From Prevotella sp. (GTDB lineage: Bacteria > Bacteroidota > Bacteroidia > Bacteroidales > Bacteroidaceae), in contig JAEEJK010000072.1 in the NCBI GenBank assembly GCA_016281815.1, positions 1 through 60,997 of the forward strand: a DNA stretch of 60,997 bases, given 5' to 3'. The notes beneath the pieces are model-generated. The model had not been told where the DNA came from. It saw only the letters and a list, made by a program, of their open reading frames with translations, and did not search any database. Below are positions 1 through 8,084 of the stretch, in pieces. Made by a program: the position numbers and the translations under genes. Within the stretch, counting starts at the first letter, position 1; each line of letters starts with the position of its first letter.

Positions 1-460
1 GCAGGCCAAGGTCAATCAGATGGGGATGGTGGTCATCGGGGCAGGCAAGAAAGGATGGAGATGAAGGATATCCCACCTTGACAGGGATTTCCACATACCT
101 CATGGTCAGCACATCCTTGACAGTCACTGTGGCCTCGCCGCTGGCCACGGCAGTGAGGGTGATGGTTGAACCGTTGAGCGTAGCCTTTACCACATTGGTA
201 TTGGAAGATGTGACCTCGTATTCATTGTAGCCGCCCTCGATATCAATCGTAGCGGTGCCGTCAGCGAACATGGTGACTGCCGTAGGACTGACAGAGAAGG
301 GGGTGTAGCCATTCATGATGATGTTCACCACCATCATCGCATCGGCAACAGTGACCCTCCCGTCCCTGTTGACATCACCCAACAAATAGGTCTGTGAGTT
401 CTGTGCATAGATGGTGGTGGAAGTGAGAAATACCACCAATATAGACAATAGTCTTTTCAT
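1..460 (-). CDS. Secreted half-dockerin / Ig-like / FISUMP-domain protein (3' end outside the window)
   Basis: The gene starts with ATG at 460 and runs off the left edge, so only about 153 residues are visible. They begin with a signal peptide ending near TIYAQ. A single dockerin-like calcium loop and helix (LGDVNRDGRVTVADAMMVVN) follows at about residues 27-46, then a BIG2-like beta domain (about 55-135). The visible part ends with CPDDHHPHLIDLGL, which is nearly the same as the start of the FISUMP domain in the protein encoded at 16662-17294, so the missing part is probably a FISUMP domain. The role is probably extracellular or cell-surface; no enzyme motif is visible. The promoter element lies at 523-530. 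Confidence 0.8.
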   Translation of the reverse strand, partial: MKRLLSILVVFLTSTTIYAQNSQTYLLGDVNRDGRVTVADAMMVVNIIMNGYTPFSVSPTAVTMFADGTATIDIEGGYNEYEVTSSNTNVVKATLNGSTITLTAVASGEATVTVKDVLTMRYVEIPVKVGYPSSPSFLACPDDHHPHLIDLGL

Positions 461-522
461 ATCTGTTATCGTTTTAGTTATCAGCGTAATTATTCAAATA
501 TCATTGAAATCTAACAATCGTG

Positions 523-530
523 CAAATATA
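523..530 (-). promoter_or_regulatory. Bacteroidota -7 promoter element
   Basis: TATATTTG on the minus strand matches the TAnnTTTG consensus and lies about 63 bases upstream of the ATG at 460. Confidence 0.55.
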
Positions 531-618
531 GCATTTTTTCATGAATAAACCAACTAAAGTAATCTATTTAGCGATAATTTTTTTAACGCCAATTTCCACA
601 AATTGAATGCATAAATGA

Positions 619-763
619 TTATTGAGCCTACTTTAAAAAGTATATTTGGTGTAAAAATCGAGCAGTAGCAGTTCCCCTCCCCAACCCCTCCCCACCGTGG
701 GGAGGGAAACTCCATTCGGTTCACGGCATTCGATTCAAGACTTTTTTAAAGTAGACTCATTAT
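619..763. mobile_element. MITE-like element with terminal inverted repeats and TTAT flanks
   Basis: The left end TGAGCCTACTTTAAAAAGT (623-641) and the right end ACTTTTTTAAAGTAGACTCA (740-759) are inverted copies that differ at one base and one A/T-run length. Both ends are flanked by TTAT (619-622 and 760-763), which looks like a target-site duplication. The inside is about 100 bases, is non-coding, and carries a C-rich palindrome. The size and ends fit a miniature inverted-repeat element moved by a transposase encoded elsewhere; no transposase is visible here. The alternative is a large cruciform-forming REP-type repeat. Confidence 0.6.
671..710. repeat. C-rich palindromic repeat
   Basis: CCCCTCCCC appears twice and is followed by GTGGGGAGGG. 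Ten bases (686-695) pair perfectly with 697-706. It belongs to the same family as the copies at 13050-13104, 20691-20826 and 23439-23469. Confidence 0.7.
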
Positions 764-766
764 TGA

Positions 767-905
767 TCATCGAGGACGGTTCTCAATGATCATTTTTTCG
801 AGAAATGCATTCCATACACCCTCGGAATCAAGGGGACGGAGATTTTGATACATTTTCTTTGCCGATGGCGACATAGTTGACCTCAAAGTCAATGTTTCTT
901 CTCAT
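767..905 (-). pseudogene. Possible decayed coding fragment
   Basis: An ATG at 905 opens a short frame (MRRNIDFEVNYVAIGKENVS) that soon stops. A second frame then reads LDSEGVWNAFLEKMIIENRP before a stop at 767. Two protein-like stretches in neighbouring frames suggest the frameshifted tail of a lost gene next to the MITE-like element. The family is not recognised. Confidence 0.25.
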
Positions 906-1195
906 ATGGAAGCATTATGTGATTATGTAAATGTCTGATAATCAATATCGATTGAAAATCCCTAATTTTAAACGGTATAAAACAGTGCAAACCGAATGGA
1001 AAGCAAAAACGAGTATTTCTTTCCTGAGGTGCAGCCTGTTTTCATACGAAGTATAACTCTGTACTACCCGATAACGTACGCTCAAGGACGAGTATCTGGA
1101 CATCCCGATTTTCGTGTGAGGTTGTAGAAGTGGAGAATAAATCGTGCAATTGAAACACCTTGATGTCTCATACGCATGATGTATTATACAGCCTC

Positions 1196-1852
1196 CTACT
1201 GTAGCGATAGGATTTGAATGTACCGGCCTTCAACAAGGATGGCCCCATCCCGTTTCATTTCATTCAGACAACGCAACAGTGAATACTTCTGAATACCGAA
1301 GTAATCGGCCAGTTCCTGCCTCGACATGGGCAGGAGGATATGATCGGTCTGTTGCAATCTGCTTTGTTCCTTAAGAAACAGGCTTACCTTTTCACGCACA
1401 CTCATAGTGAGCATTCGTACCTTTTTGATGAGATGGGAGATGATGTTGGAAAGCAACCGAATGTAGTTCATCATCAGCCTCTGGTCACTATTGAGCATTT
1501 TCTCAAGATCGTTAGGCGTCAGTCGCAAAACGGTGGTCTCTGCAGTAGCCTCAACAGTCACAGGGTATTGGTTGTCTGAAGCAAAGAGAAAGGCGGGGGC
1601 CAGCAATTTACCTGTCTGATGGGTAGCCACCCGGACAATACGCCCAGAGGGTCCCATGATATTTGCCATCATCTCACCGCTGATGATAATGTCGGCATGT
1701 TGGCAAACAGAGCCTTCAATGGCTAGAATCTCGCCCTTGCGAAAACGAACAACCCTATAACGAACCATGTGCATCAGATTGATAATCTCTGACTCATCCA
1801 AACCTTTGAATAGGGGGCATCGTTTCACCCCCTGTAATGTATCTATATCCAT
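1196..1852 (-). CDS. Crp/Fnr-family transcriptional regulator, divergent from nrfHA
   Basis: A 218-residue protein with an N-terminal cyclic-nucleotide-binding-like beta roll (about 10-125), a long dimerisation helix, and a C-terminal winged helix-turn-helix (MSRQELADYFGIQKYSLLRCLNEM). The beta roll does not show the full cAMP-binding Arg/Ser signature, and there is no N-terminal cysteine cluster of the FNR Fe-S type. The ATG at 1852 is preferred over a TTG at 1882. Family members of this kind control anaerobic or nitrogen-oxide respiration, and the divergent position makes nrfHA the likely target. The effector (nitrite, NO or redox state) cannot be told from sequence. Confidence 0.88.
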   Translation of the reverse strand: MDIDTLQGVKRCPLFKGLDESEIINLMHMVRYRVVRFRKGEILAIEGSVCQHADIIISGEMMANIMGPSGRIVRVATHQTGKLLAPAFLFASDNQYPVTVEATAETTVLRLTPNDLEKMLNSDQRLMMNYIRLLSNIISHLIKKVRMLTMSVREKVSLFLKEQSRLQQTDHILLPMSRQELADYFGIQKYSLLRCLNEMKRDGAILVEGRYIQILSLQ

Positions 1853-1896
1853 AGCATTTGTAAAATTATAGAAAAAGTGCAACTAATCAGGTTTTT

Positions 1897-1916
1897 TAAC
1901 AATATTTATATGGTTA
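1897..1916. promoter_or_regulatory. Candidate Crp/Fnr-type operator
   Basis: TAACAAT-6 bases-ATGGTTA is an inverted repeat with one mismatched pair in 7-base arms. It lies between the divergent regulator and nrfHA and about 40 bases upstream of the nrfH -7 element. Length and symmetry fit a Crp/Fnr dimer site; the match to a specific regulator is inference. Confidence 0.4.
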
Positions 1917-1955
1917 GGAGCACAAATGTTATCACTTTGCATCCTCACAAATGAG

Positions 1956-1963
1956 TAGTTTTG
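1956..1963 (+). promoter_or_regulatory. nrfHA -7 promoter element
   Basis: TAGTTTTG matches TAnnTTTG, with TTTG at 1936-1939 as a possible -33 element. Transcription would start near 1970. This excludes the TTG at 1961 as start codon and supports the ATG at 1988. Confidence 0.5.
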
Positions 1964-1987
1964 TCATCTAAATGGAAAATTTTACGT

Positions 1988-2596
1988 ATGAGTTGGAAAA
2001 AGTTGTTAACACTTAAAGATTTGTTCTCATACAAGCAGAAAATTGGTTTGCTGGTCCTGGCGGGTGTAATCTGCGGCCTCGGCGGGTTGTTCATGTACCT
2101 GCTCAGGGCACATACCTATTTCGTGGGCGACAACCCGTCGGCCTGCGTCAACTGTCACATCATGACACCTTATTATGCCACATGGAGCCACTCCTCGCAC
2201 GGACGTGACGCCACGTGCAACGATTGCCATGTGCCCCACCAAAACCTCGCCCTGAAGTATGGTTTCAAGGCGATGGACGGACTGAAGCACACGGCTTACT
2301 TCGTGACCCACTCCGAACGGCAGGCTCCCATGGCAGAAAAACTGACCGGAGAGGTGGTGATGGACAACTGCATCCGCTGCCATACACAACTCAACCAGGA
2401 GTTTGTGAAGACAGGCCGCATGGGATATATGCAACAGTTGGCTCAAGGTGGAAAAGTGTGCTGGGACTGTCATCGCAACGTGCCACATGGAGGTATGAAC
2501 TCGCTGATGGCCACACCGAATGCAGAGGGAGTGACTCCCCTACCGCCCTCACCTGTGCCGGCATGGCTGCAGAATTTAGTGAAGAGTGAAAATTGA
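1988..2596 (+). CDS. nrfH: Cytochrome c nitrite reductase small subunit NrfH
   Basis: A tetraheme NapC/NirT-family quinol dehydrogenase of 202 residues that anchors NrfA and passes electrons from menaquinol to it. One N-terminal membrane helix (about 18-40) is followed by four heme motifs: CVNCH (53-57), CNDCH (77-81), CIRCH (128-132) and CWDCH (158-162). The ATG at 1988 is chosen because the promoter element overlaps the earlier TTG. NrfA starts 25 bases downstream, so the two are co-transcribed. The last codons and stop lie in a heptad repeat array (2578-2612), so the extreme C-terminus is repeat-derived. Confidence 0.95.
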   Translation: MSWKKLLTLKDLFSYKQKIGLLVLAGVICGLGGLFMYLLRAHTYFVGDNPSACVNCHIMTPYYATWSHSSHGRDATCNDCHVPHQNLALKYGFKAMDGLKHTAYFVTHSERQAPMAEKLTGEVVMDNCIRCHTQLNQEFVKTGRMGYMQQLAQGGKVCWDCHRNVPHGGMNSLMATPNAEGVTPLPPSPVPAWLQNLVKSEN

Positions 2597-2612
2597 AGAG
2601 TGAAGAATTAAA
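2578..2612. repeat. Heptad tandem repeat across the nrfH stop codon
   Basis: Five degenerate 7-base units, AGTGAAG, AGTGAAA, ATTGAAG, AGTGAAG and AATTAAA, run from inside the nrfH 3' end into the short nrfH-nrfA spacer. Confidence 0.55.
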
Positions 2613-2621
2613 TCAAGAAAT

Positions 2622-4160
2622 ATGGCAAAGACATTAAAAAAATGGCAAGGTTGGGCACTATTTTTAGGCTCGATGGTTGTCGTGTTCCTGTTGGGACTGC
2701 TCGTCTCGTCATTGATGGAGCGTCGTGCAGAAGTGGCGAGCGTGTTCAACAACAAGCGCACGGTGTTTGAGGACAGCATCATGGCAGTGAACGAGAAGTT
2801 TATGGCCGACTATCCCCGTGAGTACGAAACGTGGGCGATGACGGAGGACACTACTTTCAAGTCGATGTACAACTCGTCGCAAGAGGTGGATGTGCTCGAG
2901 CAGCGTCCCGAAATGGTGGTGTTGTGGGCAGGCTATGCTTTCTCTCGCCACTACAACACTCCCCGCGGCCACAAGCACTGCATCGAGGACCTGCGCAAGA
3001 TTCTGCGCACCGGCAATCCAGGCATCGATGGCGACAGCGACATTCAGCCGGCCACCTGCTGGACGTGCAAGGGACCCGATGTGCCCCGTATGATGCGTGA
3101 ACTGAGTGGTTCGAAGTCTGTCTTCGACCCTGCGAACTACTATGCCTTTGAGGGCAAGTGGAGCGGACTGGGTGCAGAGATGATGAACTCCGTGGGCTGC
3201 AGCGACTGTCACGATGCCAGGACGATGGACCTGCGTCCCGCCCGTCCAGCCATCTACGAGGCCTTCGCCCGCCGAGGACTTGATGTCAGGGACCAAAGTC
3301 ATCAGGAAATGCGCTCGCTGGTGTGCGCCCAGTGCCACGTGGAGTACTACTTCATCAAGCCCGACGACCCCAAGAATCCTGGCAAGGCCAACTACCTGGT
3401 GTTCCCGCACGACAAGGGGTTGACCTGCGAGGCTGCAGAGGAATACTACGATTCCATCGGCTTCTACGACTACATCCATCCATTGTCGAAGACTCCGATA
3501 CTGAAAGCACAGCATCCGGGCTATGAGATGTCGAAGCAGGGCATTCACGCCCAGCGAGGCGTATCTTGTGCCGACTGTCACATGCCGTATAAGCAGGAGG
3601 GTGGCGTGAAGTTCTCCGACCACCAGATCATGTCGCCGCTGGCCAAGATCGACCGCACCTGCCAGACCTGCCACCGTCAGGATGCCGAGGTGCTGCGCCA
3701 GAACGTCTATGACCGCCAAGCGAAGTGCAATGAGGTGCGCAACCGTGCCGAACAGGAACTAGCCCGTGCCCATTTCGAGGCGAAATACATCATCGACAAG
3801 GGCGCTACAGAGGCCGAGATGAAACCCATCCAAGCATTGTTGCGCAAGAGCCAGTGGCGTTGGGACTATGCCATCGCCTCCCACGGAGCCACCTTCCACG
3901 CACCTCAGGAAGTGATTCGCCTGTTGTCCCATTCCGTGGATTATGCCCAACAGGCCCGTCTGCTGATTGCCCGTGTGGCTGCCAGGCAGGGGCTCATCGG
4001 CGACATCCCCGTGCCCGACTATTCCACCAAGGCTAAAGCCCAGGCTGCCATCGGTCTCGACATGAACACGCTGAACAGCAAGAAGCAGAAGTTCTTACAA
4101 AGTGTTGTGCCGAAGTGGATTGACGAGGCAAAGAAAAACGGCAAACTGATAGAAATATAA
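2622..4160 (+). CDS. nrfA: Ammonia-forming cytochrome c nitrite reductase catalytic subunit NrfA
   Basis: A pentaheme periplasmic enzyme of 512 residues that reduces nitrite to ammonium with six electrons. A membrane helix or uncleaved signal (10-30) is followed by the diagnostic active-site heme motif CWTCK (146-150), whose lysine is the proximal ligand. Four CxxCH motifs follow: CSDCH (193-197), CAQCH (235-239), CADCH (316-320) and CQTCH (347-351). The length and five-heme pattern are typical of the family. It is second in an operon with nrfH and is followed by a strong terminator. No cytochrome c maturation genes follow it in this window, although such genes often do in related nrf clusters. 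Confidence 0.97.
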   Translation: MAKTLKKWQGWALFLGSMVVVFLLGLLVSSLMERRAEVASVFNNKRTVFEDSIMAVNEKFMADYPREYETWAMTEDTTFKSMYNSSQEVDVLEQRPEMVVLWAGYAFSRHYNTPRGHKHCIEDLRKILRTGNPGIDGDSDIQPATCWTCKGPDVPRMMRELSGSKSVFDPANYYAFEGKWSGLGAEMMNSVGCSDCHDARTMDLRPARPAIYEAFARRGLDVRDQSHQEMRSLVCAQCHVEYYFIKPDDPKNPGKANYLVFPHDKGLTCEAAEEYYDSIGFYDYIHPLSKTPILKAQHPGYEMSKQGIHAQRGVSCADCHMPYKQEGGVKFSDHQIMSPLAKIDRTCQTCHRQDAEVLRQNVYDRQAKCNEVRNRAEQELARAHFEAKYIIDKGATEAEMKPIQALLRKSQWRWDYAIASHGATFHAPQEVIRLLSHSVDYAQQARLLIARVAARQGLIGDIPVPDYSTKAKAQAAIGLDMNTLNSKKQKFLQSVVPKWIDEAKKNGKLIEI

Positions 4161-4175
4161 TCTATAAAAACAATA

Positions 4176-4206
4176 GGAAGGCAGGCCTTTTTGACCTGCC
4201 TTTCTT
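4176..4206 (+). terminator. Rho-independent terminator of nrfHA
   Basis: GGCAGG (4180-4185) pairs with CCTGCC (4195-4200), extended by flanking A-T pairs and followed by TTTCTT. It separates nrfHA from the phosphatase operon. Confidence 0.8.
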
Positions 4207-4222
4207 GATAAGTAAATCAAGG

Positions 4223-4277
4223 TGAGTGACACTCAACATCAATCCCCGCATATTCTCCACAAAAAAGTAAGTTGAGG
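4223..4277 (+). promoter_or_regulatory. Palindrome and possible competing leader hairpins before the phosphatase gene
   Basis: TGAGTG-A-CACTCA (4223-4235) is a perfect inverted repeat. Its right arm overlaps CTCAAC (4232-4237), which is also complementary to GTTGAG (4271-4276), the only ribosome-binding-like sequence before the GTG start. It could be an operator or a leader switching between two hairpins. No clear -7 element was found here. Confidence 0.3.
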
Positions 4278-4279
4278 AC

Positions 4280-6262
4280 GTGATAGAGCAGCCGAACTTT
4301 GAATACAAATACGACTTGGCATTCAGGAAGTCGTTCGCAGCCAGGCTGAGTTTTGCCATCCTGGTGATAGCAGCAGGTGTCTTCCTTGCCGCCATGATTG
4401 CCTATCTGTATTTCCAACAAGAGCAGGTGAAGGTAGAAACTGCTATGAAGGCCAGGACCCAACTGCACGAGGGTGCCACACAGATGCTTTTGCTGGCCGC
4501 TAAAACCGAGGCCGAAGGTGTCACGGTAGGAACCGAAGACTATGTCAATATCCTAAAAGATGTACAGCCCTACAAGAACTCCTTTACCATTATGACAGAC
4601 CTTCACGGGGAACTGCTTTTTTGCAGCAACGATGCCATGAGACAACTTTCATCGCCTGACCAGGACAAAATCCTACAAATCATGGGCAGTGGCAGAAAAG
4701 GCATGGAGGAAGTGCTAAAAGGTAAGGATTTGTCGCTGCTTATTCATGAACCTGTGGAGGATTGTGGCATTGCCATAGCCGTCGTTTGTTCCAGAGTTGA
4801 CATCCTGTCGGCTTATCAGCCACTCATACTGTATGGCGCCATCGCCTTCATACTTGGACTCATTGTCCTGTTCGCTTGTTGTGCTTTCGCCATTTACCGT
4901 ATGGTACGACCCCTGCACCAGTTTGCAGATTCTGCCATGAGCATCGCCGAAGGCAACCTTGACGCGTCACTGCCAGTCATTCATTCAGAGGACGAGTTGA
5001 TGCAACTTCGTAACTCGTTCGAGCACATGCAGAATGCGCTGAAGCAACACATCAACGACTTGCAGACCACCACTGCCAGCAAGGAGAGACTTCAAAGCGA
5101 GTTGACAATTGCCCATGACATCCAGATGGGCATGATCCCCACCACATTCCCCCATCGAGAAGACTTGGACCTGTTCGCTTCGATGACGCCTGCCAAGGAG
5201 GTGGGCGGCGATCTCTATGATTTTATCATAGAGGATGACCAACTATTCTTCATCATCGGCGACGTGGCTGGGAAGGGAGTGCCTGCATCGCTTTATATGG
5301 CAGTCACAAGAACGTTGTTCCGCAATCTTGCAGGCAATTATCAGAGTGCCGCCAACATCGTGCGTGAGATGAACCATGCCATCGCCTCAACCAATGACTC
5401 ATACATTTTCGTAACCATCTTCGTGGGAGTTCTCGACATGAACACCCATTATTTGACCTATTGCAACGCCGCCCACAACGCTCCTGTCATGATTTCGGCA
5501 GAAGGCGAGTGCAGTCTGCTGGAAGTGGACACCAACCTGCCCATTGGAATTGAAGACCACTATCAATATGAAGAACAGCGGATGGACTTTCCACCAGGCA
5601 GTGCTTTGCTGCTCTACACCGATGGCCTGACGGAAGCCATGTACTTTGCAAGTGATGGCTCAAGAAAACTTTTTGGGGAAGACCGTGTCCTTCATGATGT
5701 GGAAAAGAACAACAAGGCATCTGCCATGGAGGTCATAGATTTTTTAAAACAACACGTCAACGTCTTCGCCGACGGCACAGAACAGGGCGACGACTTGACA
5801 ATCCTTTTCGTGCGGCATGGCAAGACCAAGGAAACAGGAGCGGGACCCTCACGGCGTATCATCATGAAGAACGAAATGACAGAGGTGGGGCGTCTGAGGA
5901 CATTCTTCTTTTCCGTATGCCGTGAAAATGACATCGACGATGACACTGCCAAGACCCTGAACCTTGCATTGGAGGAATCGGTTGCCAATGTCATCGGCTA
6001 TGCCTATCCCAAAGGCATGCGTGGTCATGTGGAAGTGACAGCCAACGTGAGTGACGGCAAACTGACTCTGGTGATCAAGGACCATGGTATGCCCTTTGAC
6101 CCCACTCAGCATGCAGAGGTCGACATAGAGGCTGAACTCGACGAGCGAGTCATTGGCGGTTTGGGTATCCATCTGATACGTACCATTATGGACACCGTTG
6201 AATACCAGCGCACAGAAGACGGATATAATCGACTGACTTTGATAAAAAAAATAGCAAAATAA
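4280..6262 (+). CDS. Membrane SpoIIE-type PP2C phosphatase fused to an RsbW-like HATPase domain
   Basis: A 660-residue signalling protein. Two membrane helices (about 22-45 and 180-205) enclose an extracytoplasmic sensor region, followed by a HAMP segment (to about 260). The SpoIIE/PP2C domain (about 280-510) has the metal-site motifs GGDLYDF, GDVAGKG, YTDGLTEA and GDDLT. A C-terminal histidine-kinase-like ATPase (about 530-660) has an N box (LALEESVANV) and glycine-rich ATP-lid motifs (DHGMPFDP, GGLGIHLI). One chain thus carries both the phosphatase and the serine-kinase/anti-sigma modules of a partner switch acting on STAS proteins. It starts with GTG and is followed after 18 bases by the SLC13 gene and then by a STAS gene, its likely substrate. 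The signal sensed is unknown. Confidence 0.9.
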   Translation: MIEQPNFEYKYDLAFRKSFAARLSFAILVIAAGVFLAAMIAYLYFQQEQVKVETAMKARTQLHEGATQMLLLAAKTEAEGVTVGTEDYVNILKDVQPYKNSFTIMTDLHGELLFCSNDAMRQLSSPDQDKILQIMGSGRKGMEEVLKGKDLSLLIHEPVEDCGIAIAVVCSRVDILSAYQPLILYGAIAFILGLIVLFACCAFAIYRMVRPLHQFADSAMSIAEGNLDASLPVIHSEDELMQLRNSFEHMQNALKQHINDLQTTTASKERLQSELTIAHDIQMGMIPTTFPHREDLDLFASMTPAKEVGGDLYDFIIEDDQLFFIIGDVAGKGVPASLYMAVTRTLFRNLAGNYQSAANIVREMNHAIASTNDSYIFVTIFVGVLDMNTHYLTYCNAAHNAPVMISAEGECSLLEVDTNLPIGIEDHYQYEEQRMDFPPGSALLLYTDGLTEAMYFASDGSRKLFGEDRVLHDVEKNNKASAMEVIDFLKQHVNVFADGTEQGDDLTILFVRHGKTKETGAGPSRRIIMKNEMTEVGRLRTFFFSVCRENDIDDDTAKTLNLALEESVANVIGYAYPKGMRGHVEVTANVSDGKLTLVIKDHGMPFDPTQHAEVDIEAELDERVIGGLGIHLIRTIMDTVEYQRTEDGYNRLTLIKKIAK

Positions 6263-6280
6263 CTTAATAACTTATCGCCT

Positions 6281-8080
6281 ATGGAATCTGTCGTTTTTTG
6301 GGGGTTCAACCTCTATGCATGGATTACTATTGTCACGGTACTCTCAATGTTTACCGTTTTGCTGTTTACGAAACTCCGAGCCGACTTAGTTTTTCTCGGA
6401 GCCATTGCCATCCTTTTTGTCACCGGGGTGCTTGATGCCAAGGAAGCCTTCTCCGGTTTCAGTTCCACTTCTGTGGTCATTATCGGTGTGCTTTTCGTCG
6501 TGGTAGCCGGACTGACACATACCGGTGTGTTGCAGTGGATTGTGAAGCACCTGCTGGGGCAGCCGAAGACATACTCCAAGGCTGTCATCCGCCTGATGTT
6601 GCCTGTGGCCGCACTCAGTTCTTTCCTGAGCAATACCACTGTCGTGGCACTTTTCGTGGGCATTGTCAAGATGTGGTCGAAAAAACTGAACATATCACCA
6701 TCAAAACTACTCATCCCGCTGAGTTACGCCTCTGGCATGGGAGGAGTATGCACGCTGATCGGCACACCGCCCAACCTGATCATCTCAGGACTATATGCAG
6801 ACAGTACTGGCAATGTGATGAATTTGCTGGCAACCACCATCCCCGGGCTTTTCTGCCTCTTTATCGGCGTGCTCTGCATCATTGCCATGCGCAAACTTTT
6901 GCCTGACCGCAAAGCTCCGGAGACGGCTTTTGAGTCGACATCCGACTACACGGTAGAACTGATGGTGCCTACAGAAAACAAGTTTGTCGGCCAAACCATT
7001 GCCGAAACAGGTTTGAACAATGTGCGTGGGGGAAGCCTTATTGAGATTGTTCACTATGACGATATCACCTCTCCTGTGCCCGACGACGAACTGATCATGG
7101 GTGGCGACCGCTTGGTTTTTGCAGGGCAGATTGACGAGATTCTTGACCTGAAGAAAAGTCATGGACTGGTGAATGCCGACCACCATGTGTTTTCCTTGAG
7201 TGAGGTGGACAAAAACCGCCAGTTGCGCACAGCCTACGTGACTTTCGGAAGCAGCCTGATTAACACCAAGATTGGAGGCAGTTCATTCGAGAAAGACAAC
7301 AACATGATACTCGTGGCTGTGGCTCGTCGCGGCAAGCGTATCAACAAGTCGCCTCGCGAGGTTGTGCTTCAGGCTGGCGACACGCTTCTCTTCGAATGCC
7401 CGCCCCGAGTAAACATCCACACCGAGCGTTTGTCTTCGCAGTTGCAGTTCTTCGACTCCGCCCAGGTGCACAATATCGGCAAGAAGACGTTCATCTCCAC
7501 CACCATCATGATTGCCATGGTGGTGCTCTCCGCACTCGAGGTCATCCCGTTGTTGCAGTGTGCCTTCCTCGCAGCCATTGCCATGCTCATTTTCCGCTGT
7601 TGCAATGTTGACCAGGCCATGAAGGCAATCAACTGGGAAATCCTGATGGTTTTTGCAGGTTCGGTCGTACTGGGTGTTGCCATCCAGAAGACAGGCATTG
7701 CAGAACGTCTGGCCTTTGGCATTCTCGATGCCTGCGGCACCAATCCCATCGTGGTGATGGCGGCCATCTGTCTGGTTGGAACCTTCATCACGGAATTCAT
7801 TTCCAACACAGCCGCTGGAGCCATGTTCTTCCCCATCATGTACGAGGCGGCTGAGAAACTGGGTTACGAGCCATACCCTTTCCTCATTGCGCTGATGGTC
7901 AGTGTCAGCAGCAGTTTTGCTACGCCAATCGGCTCGCCCACCCATATGCTGGTCTATGGACCTGGCGGCTACCGCTTCAGCGACTTCATGCGCATCGGAC
8001 TGCTGATGAACCTCATCATTCTCGCAGCCAACATCCTCATCGTGAACATCATCTATCCTTTAACCCCGCTAAATCCTTAA
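6281..8080 (+). CDS. SLC13/DASS-family anion permease with two TrkA-C (RCK_C) domains
   Basis: A 599-residue inner-membrane transporter, probably sodium-coupled, for sulfate, dicarboxylate or another divalent anion. About ten or more membrane helices fall into two halves, each with the family Ser-Asn-Thr signature (LSNTTVVALF and ISNTAAGAMF). Two cytosolic TrkA-C regulatory domains lie between them at about residues 225-290 and 305-375. It sits between the phosphatase fusion and the STAS gene with gaps of 18 and 4 bases, so it is part of one operon. The substrate cannot be inferred from sequence. Confidence 0.9.
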   Translation: MESVVFWGFNLYAWITIVTVLSMFTVLLFTKLRADLVFLGAIAILFVTGVLDAKEAFSGFSSTSVVIIGVLFVVVAGLTHTGVLQWIVKHLLGQPKTYSKAVIRLMLPVAALSSFLSNTTVVALFVGIVKMWSKKLNISPSKLLIPLSYASGMGGVCTLIGTPPNLIISGLYADSTGNVMNLLATTIPGLFCLFIGVLCIIAMRKLLPDRKAPETAFESTSDYTVELMVPTENKFVGQTIAETGLNNVRGGSLIEIVHYDDITSPVPDDELIMGGDRLVFAGQIDEILDLKKSHGLVNADHHVFSLSEVDKNRQLRTAYVTFGSSLINTKIGGSSFEKDNNMILVAVARRGKRINKSPREVVLQAGDTLLFECPPRVNIHTERLSSQLQFFDSAQVHNIGKKTFISTTIMIAMVVLSALEVIPLLQCAFLAAIAMLIFRCCNVDQAMKAINWEILMVFAGSVVLGVAIQKTGIAERLAFGILDACGTNPIVVMAAICLVGTFITEFISNTAAGAMFFPIMYEAAEKLGYEPYPFLIALMVSVSSSFATPIGSPTHMLVYGPGGYRFSDFMRIGLLMNLIILAANILIVNIIYPLTPLNP

Positions 8081-8084
8081 GATT

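Larger units (their letters stand above)
461..1195. other. 735-base spacer without an intact gene
   Basis: The spacer holds the promoter of the leftmost gene, a MITE-like element (619-763) with a C-rich hairpin, and short minus-strand coding-like remnants (767-905). From about 910 to 1195 the sequence is AT-rich and nothing recognisable was found. Confidence 0.6.

Noticed and set aside
2709..3719. Long open frame on the minus strand opposite nrfA (336 codons)
   Set aside because: It is the antisense shadow of nrfA. It has no domain, and its composition follows the complementary codons of a heme protein.
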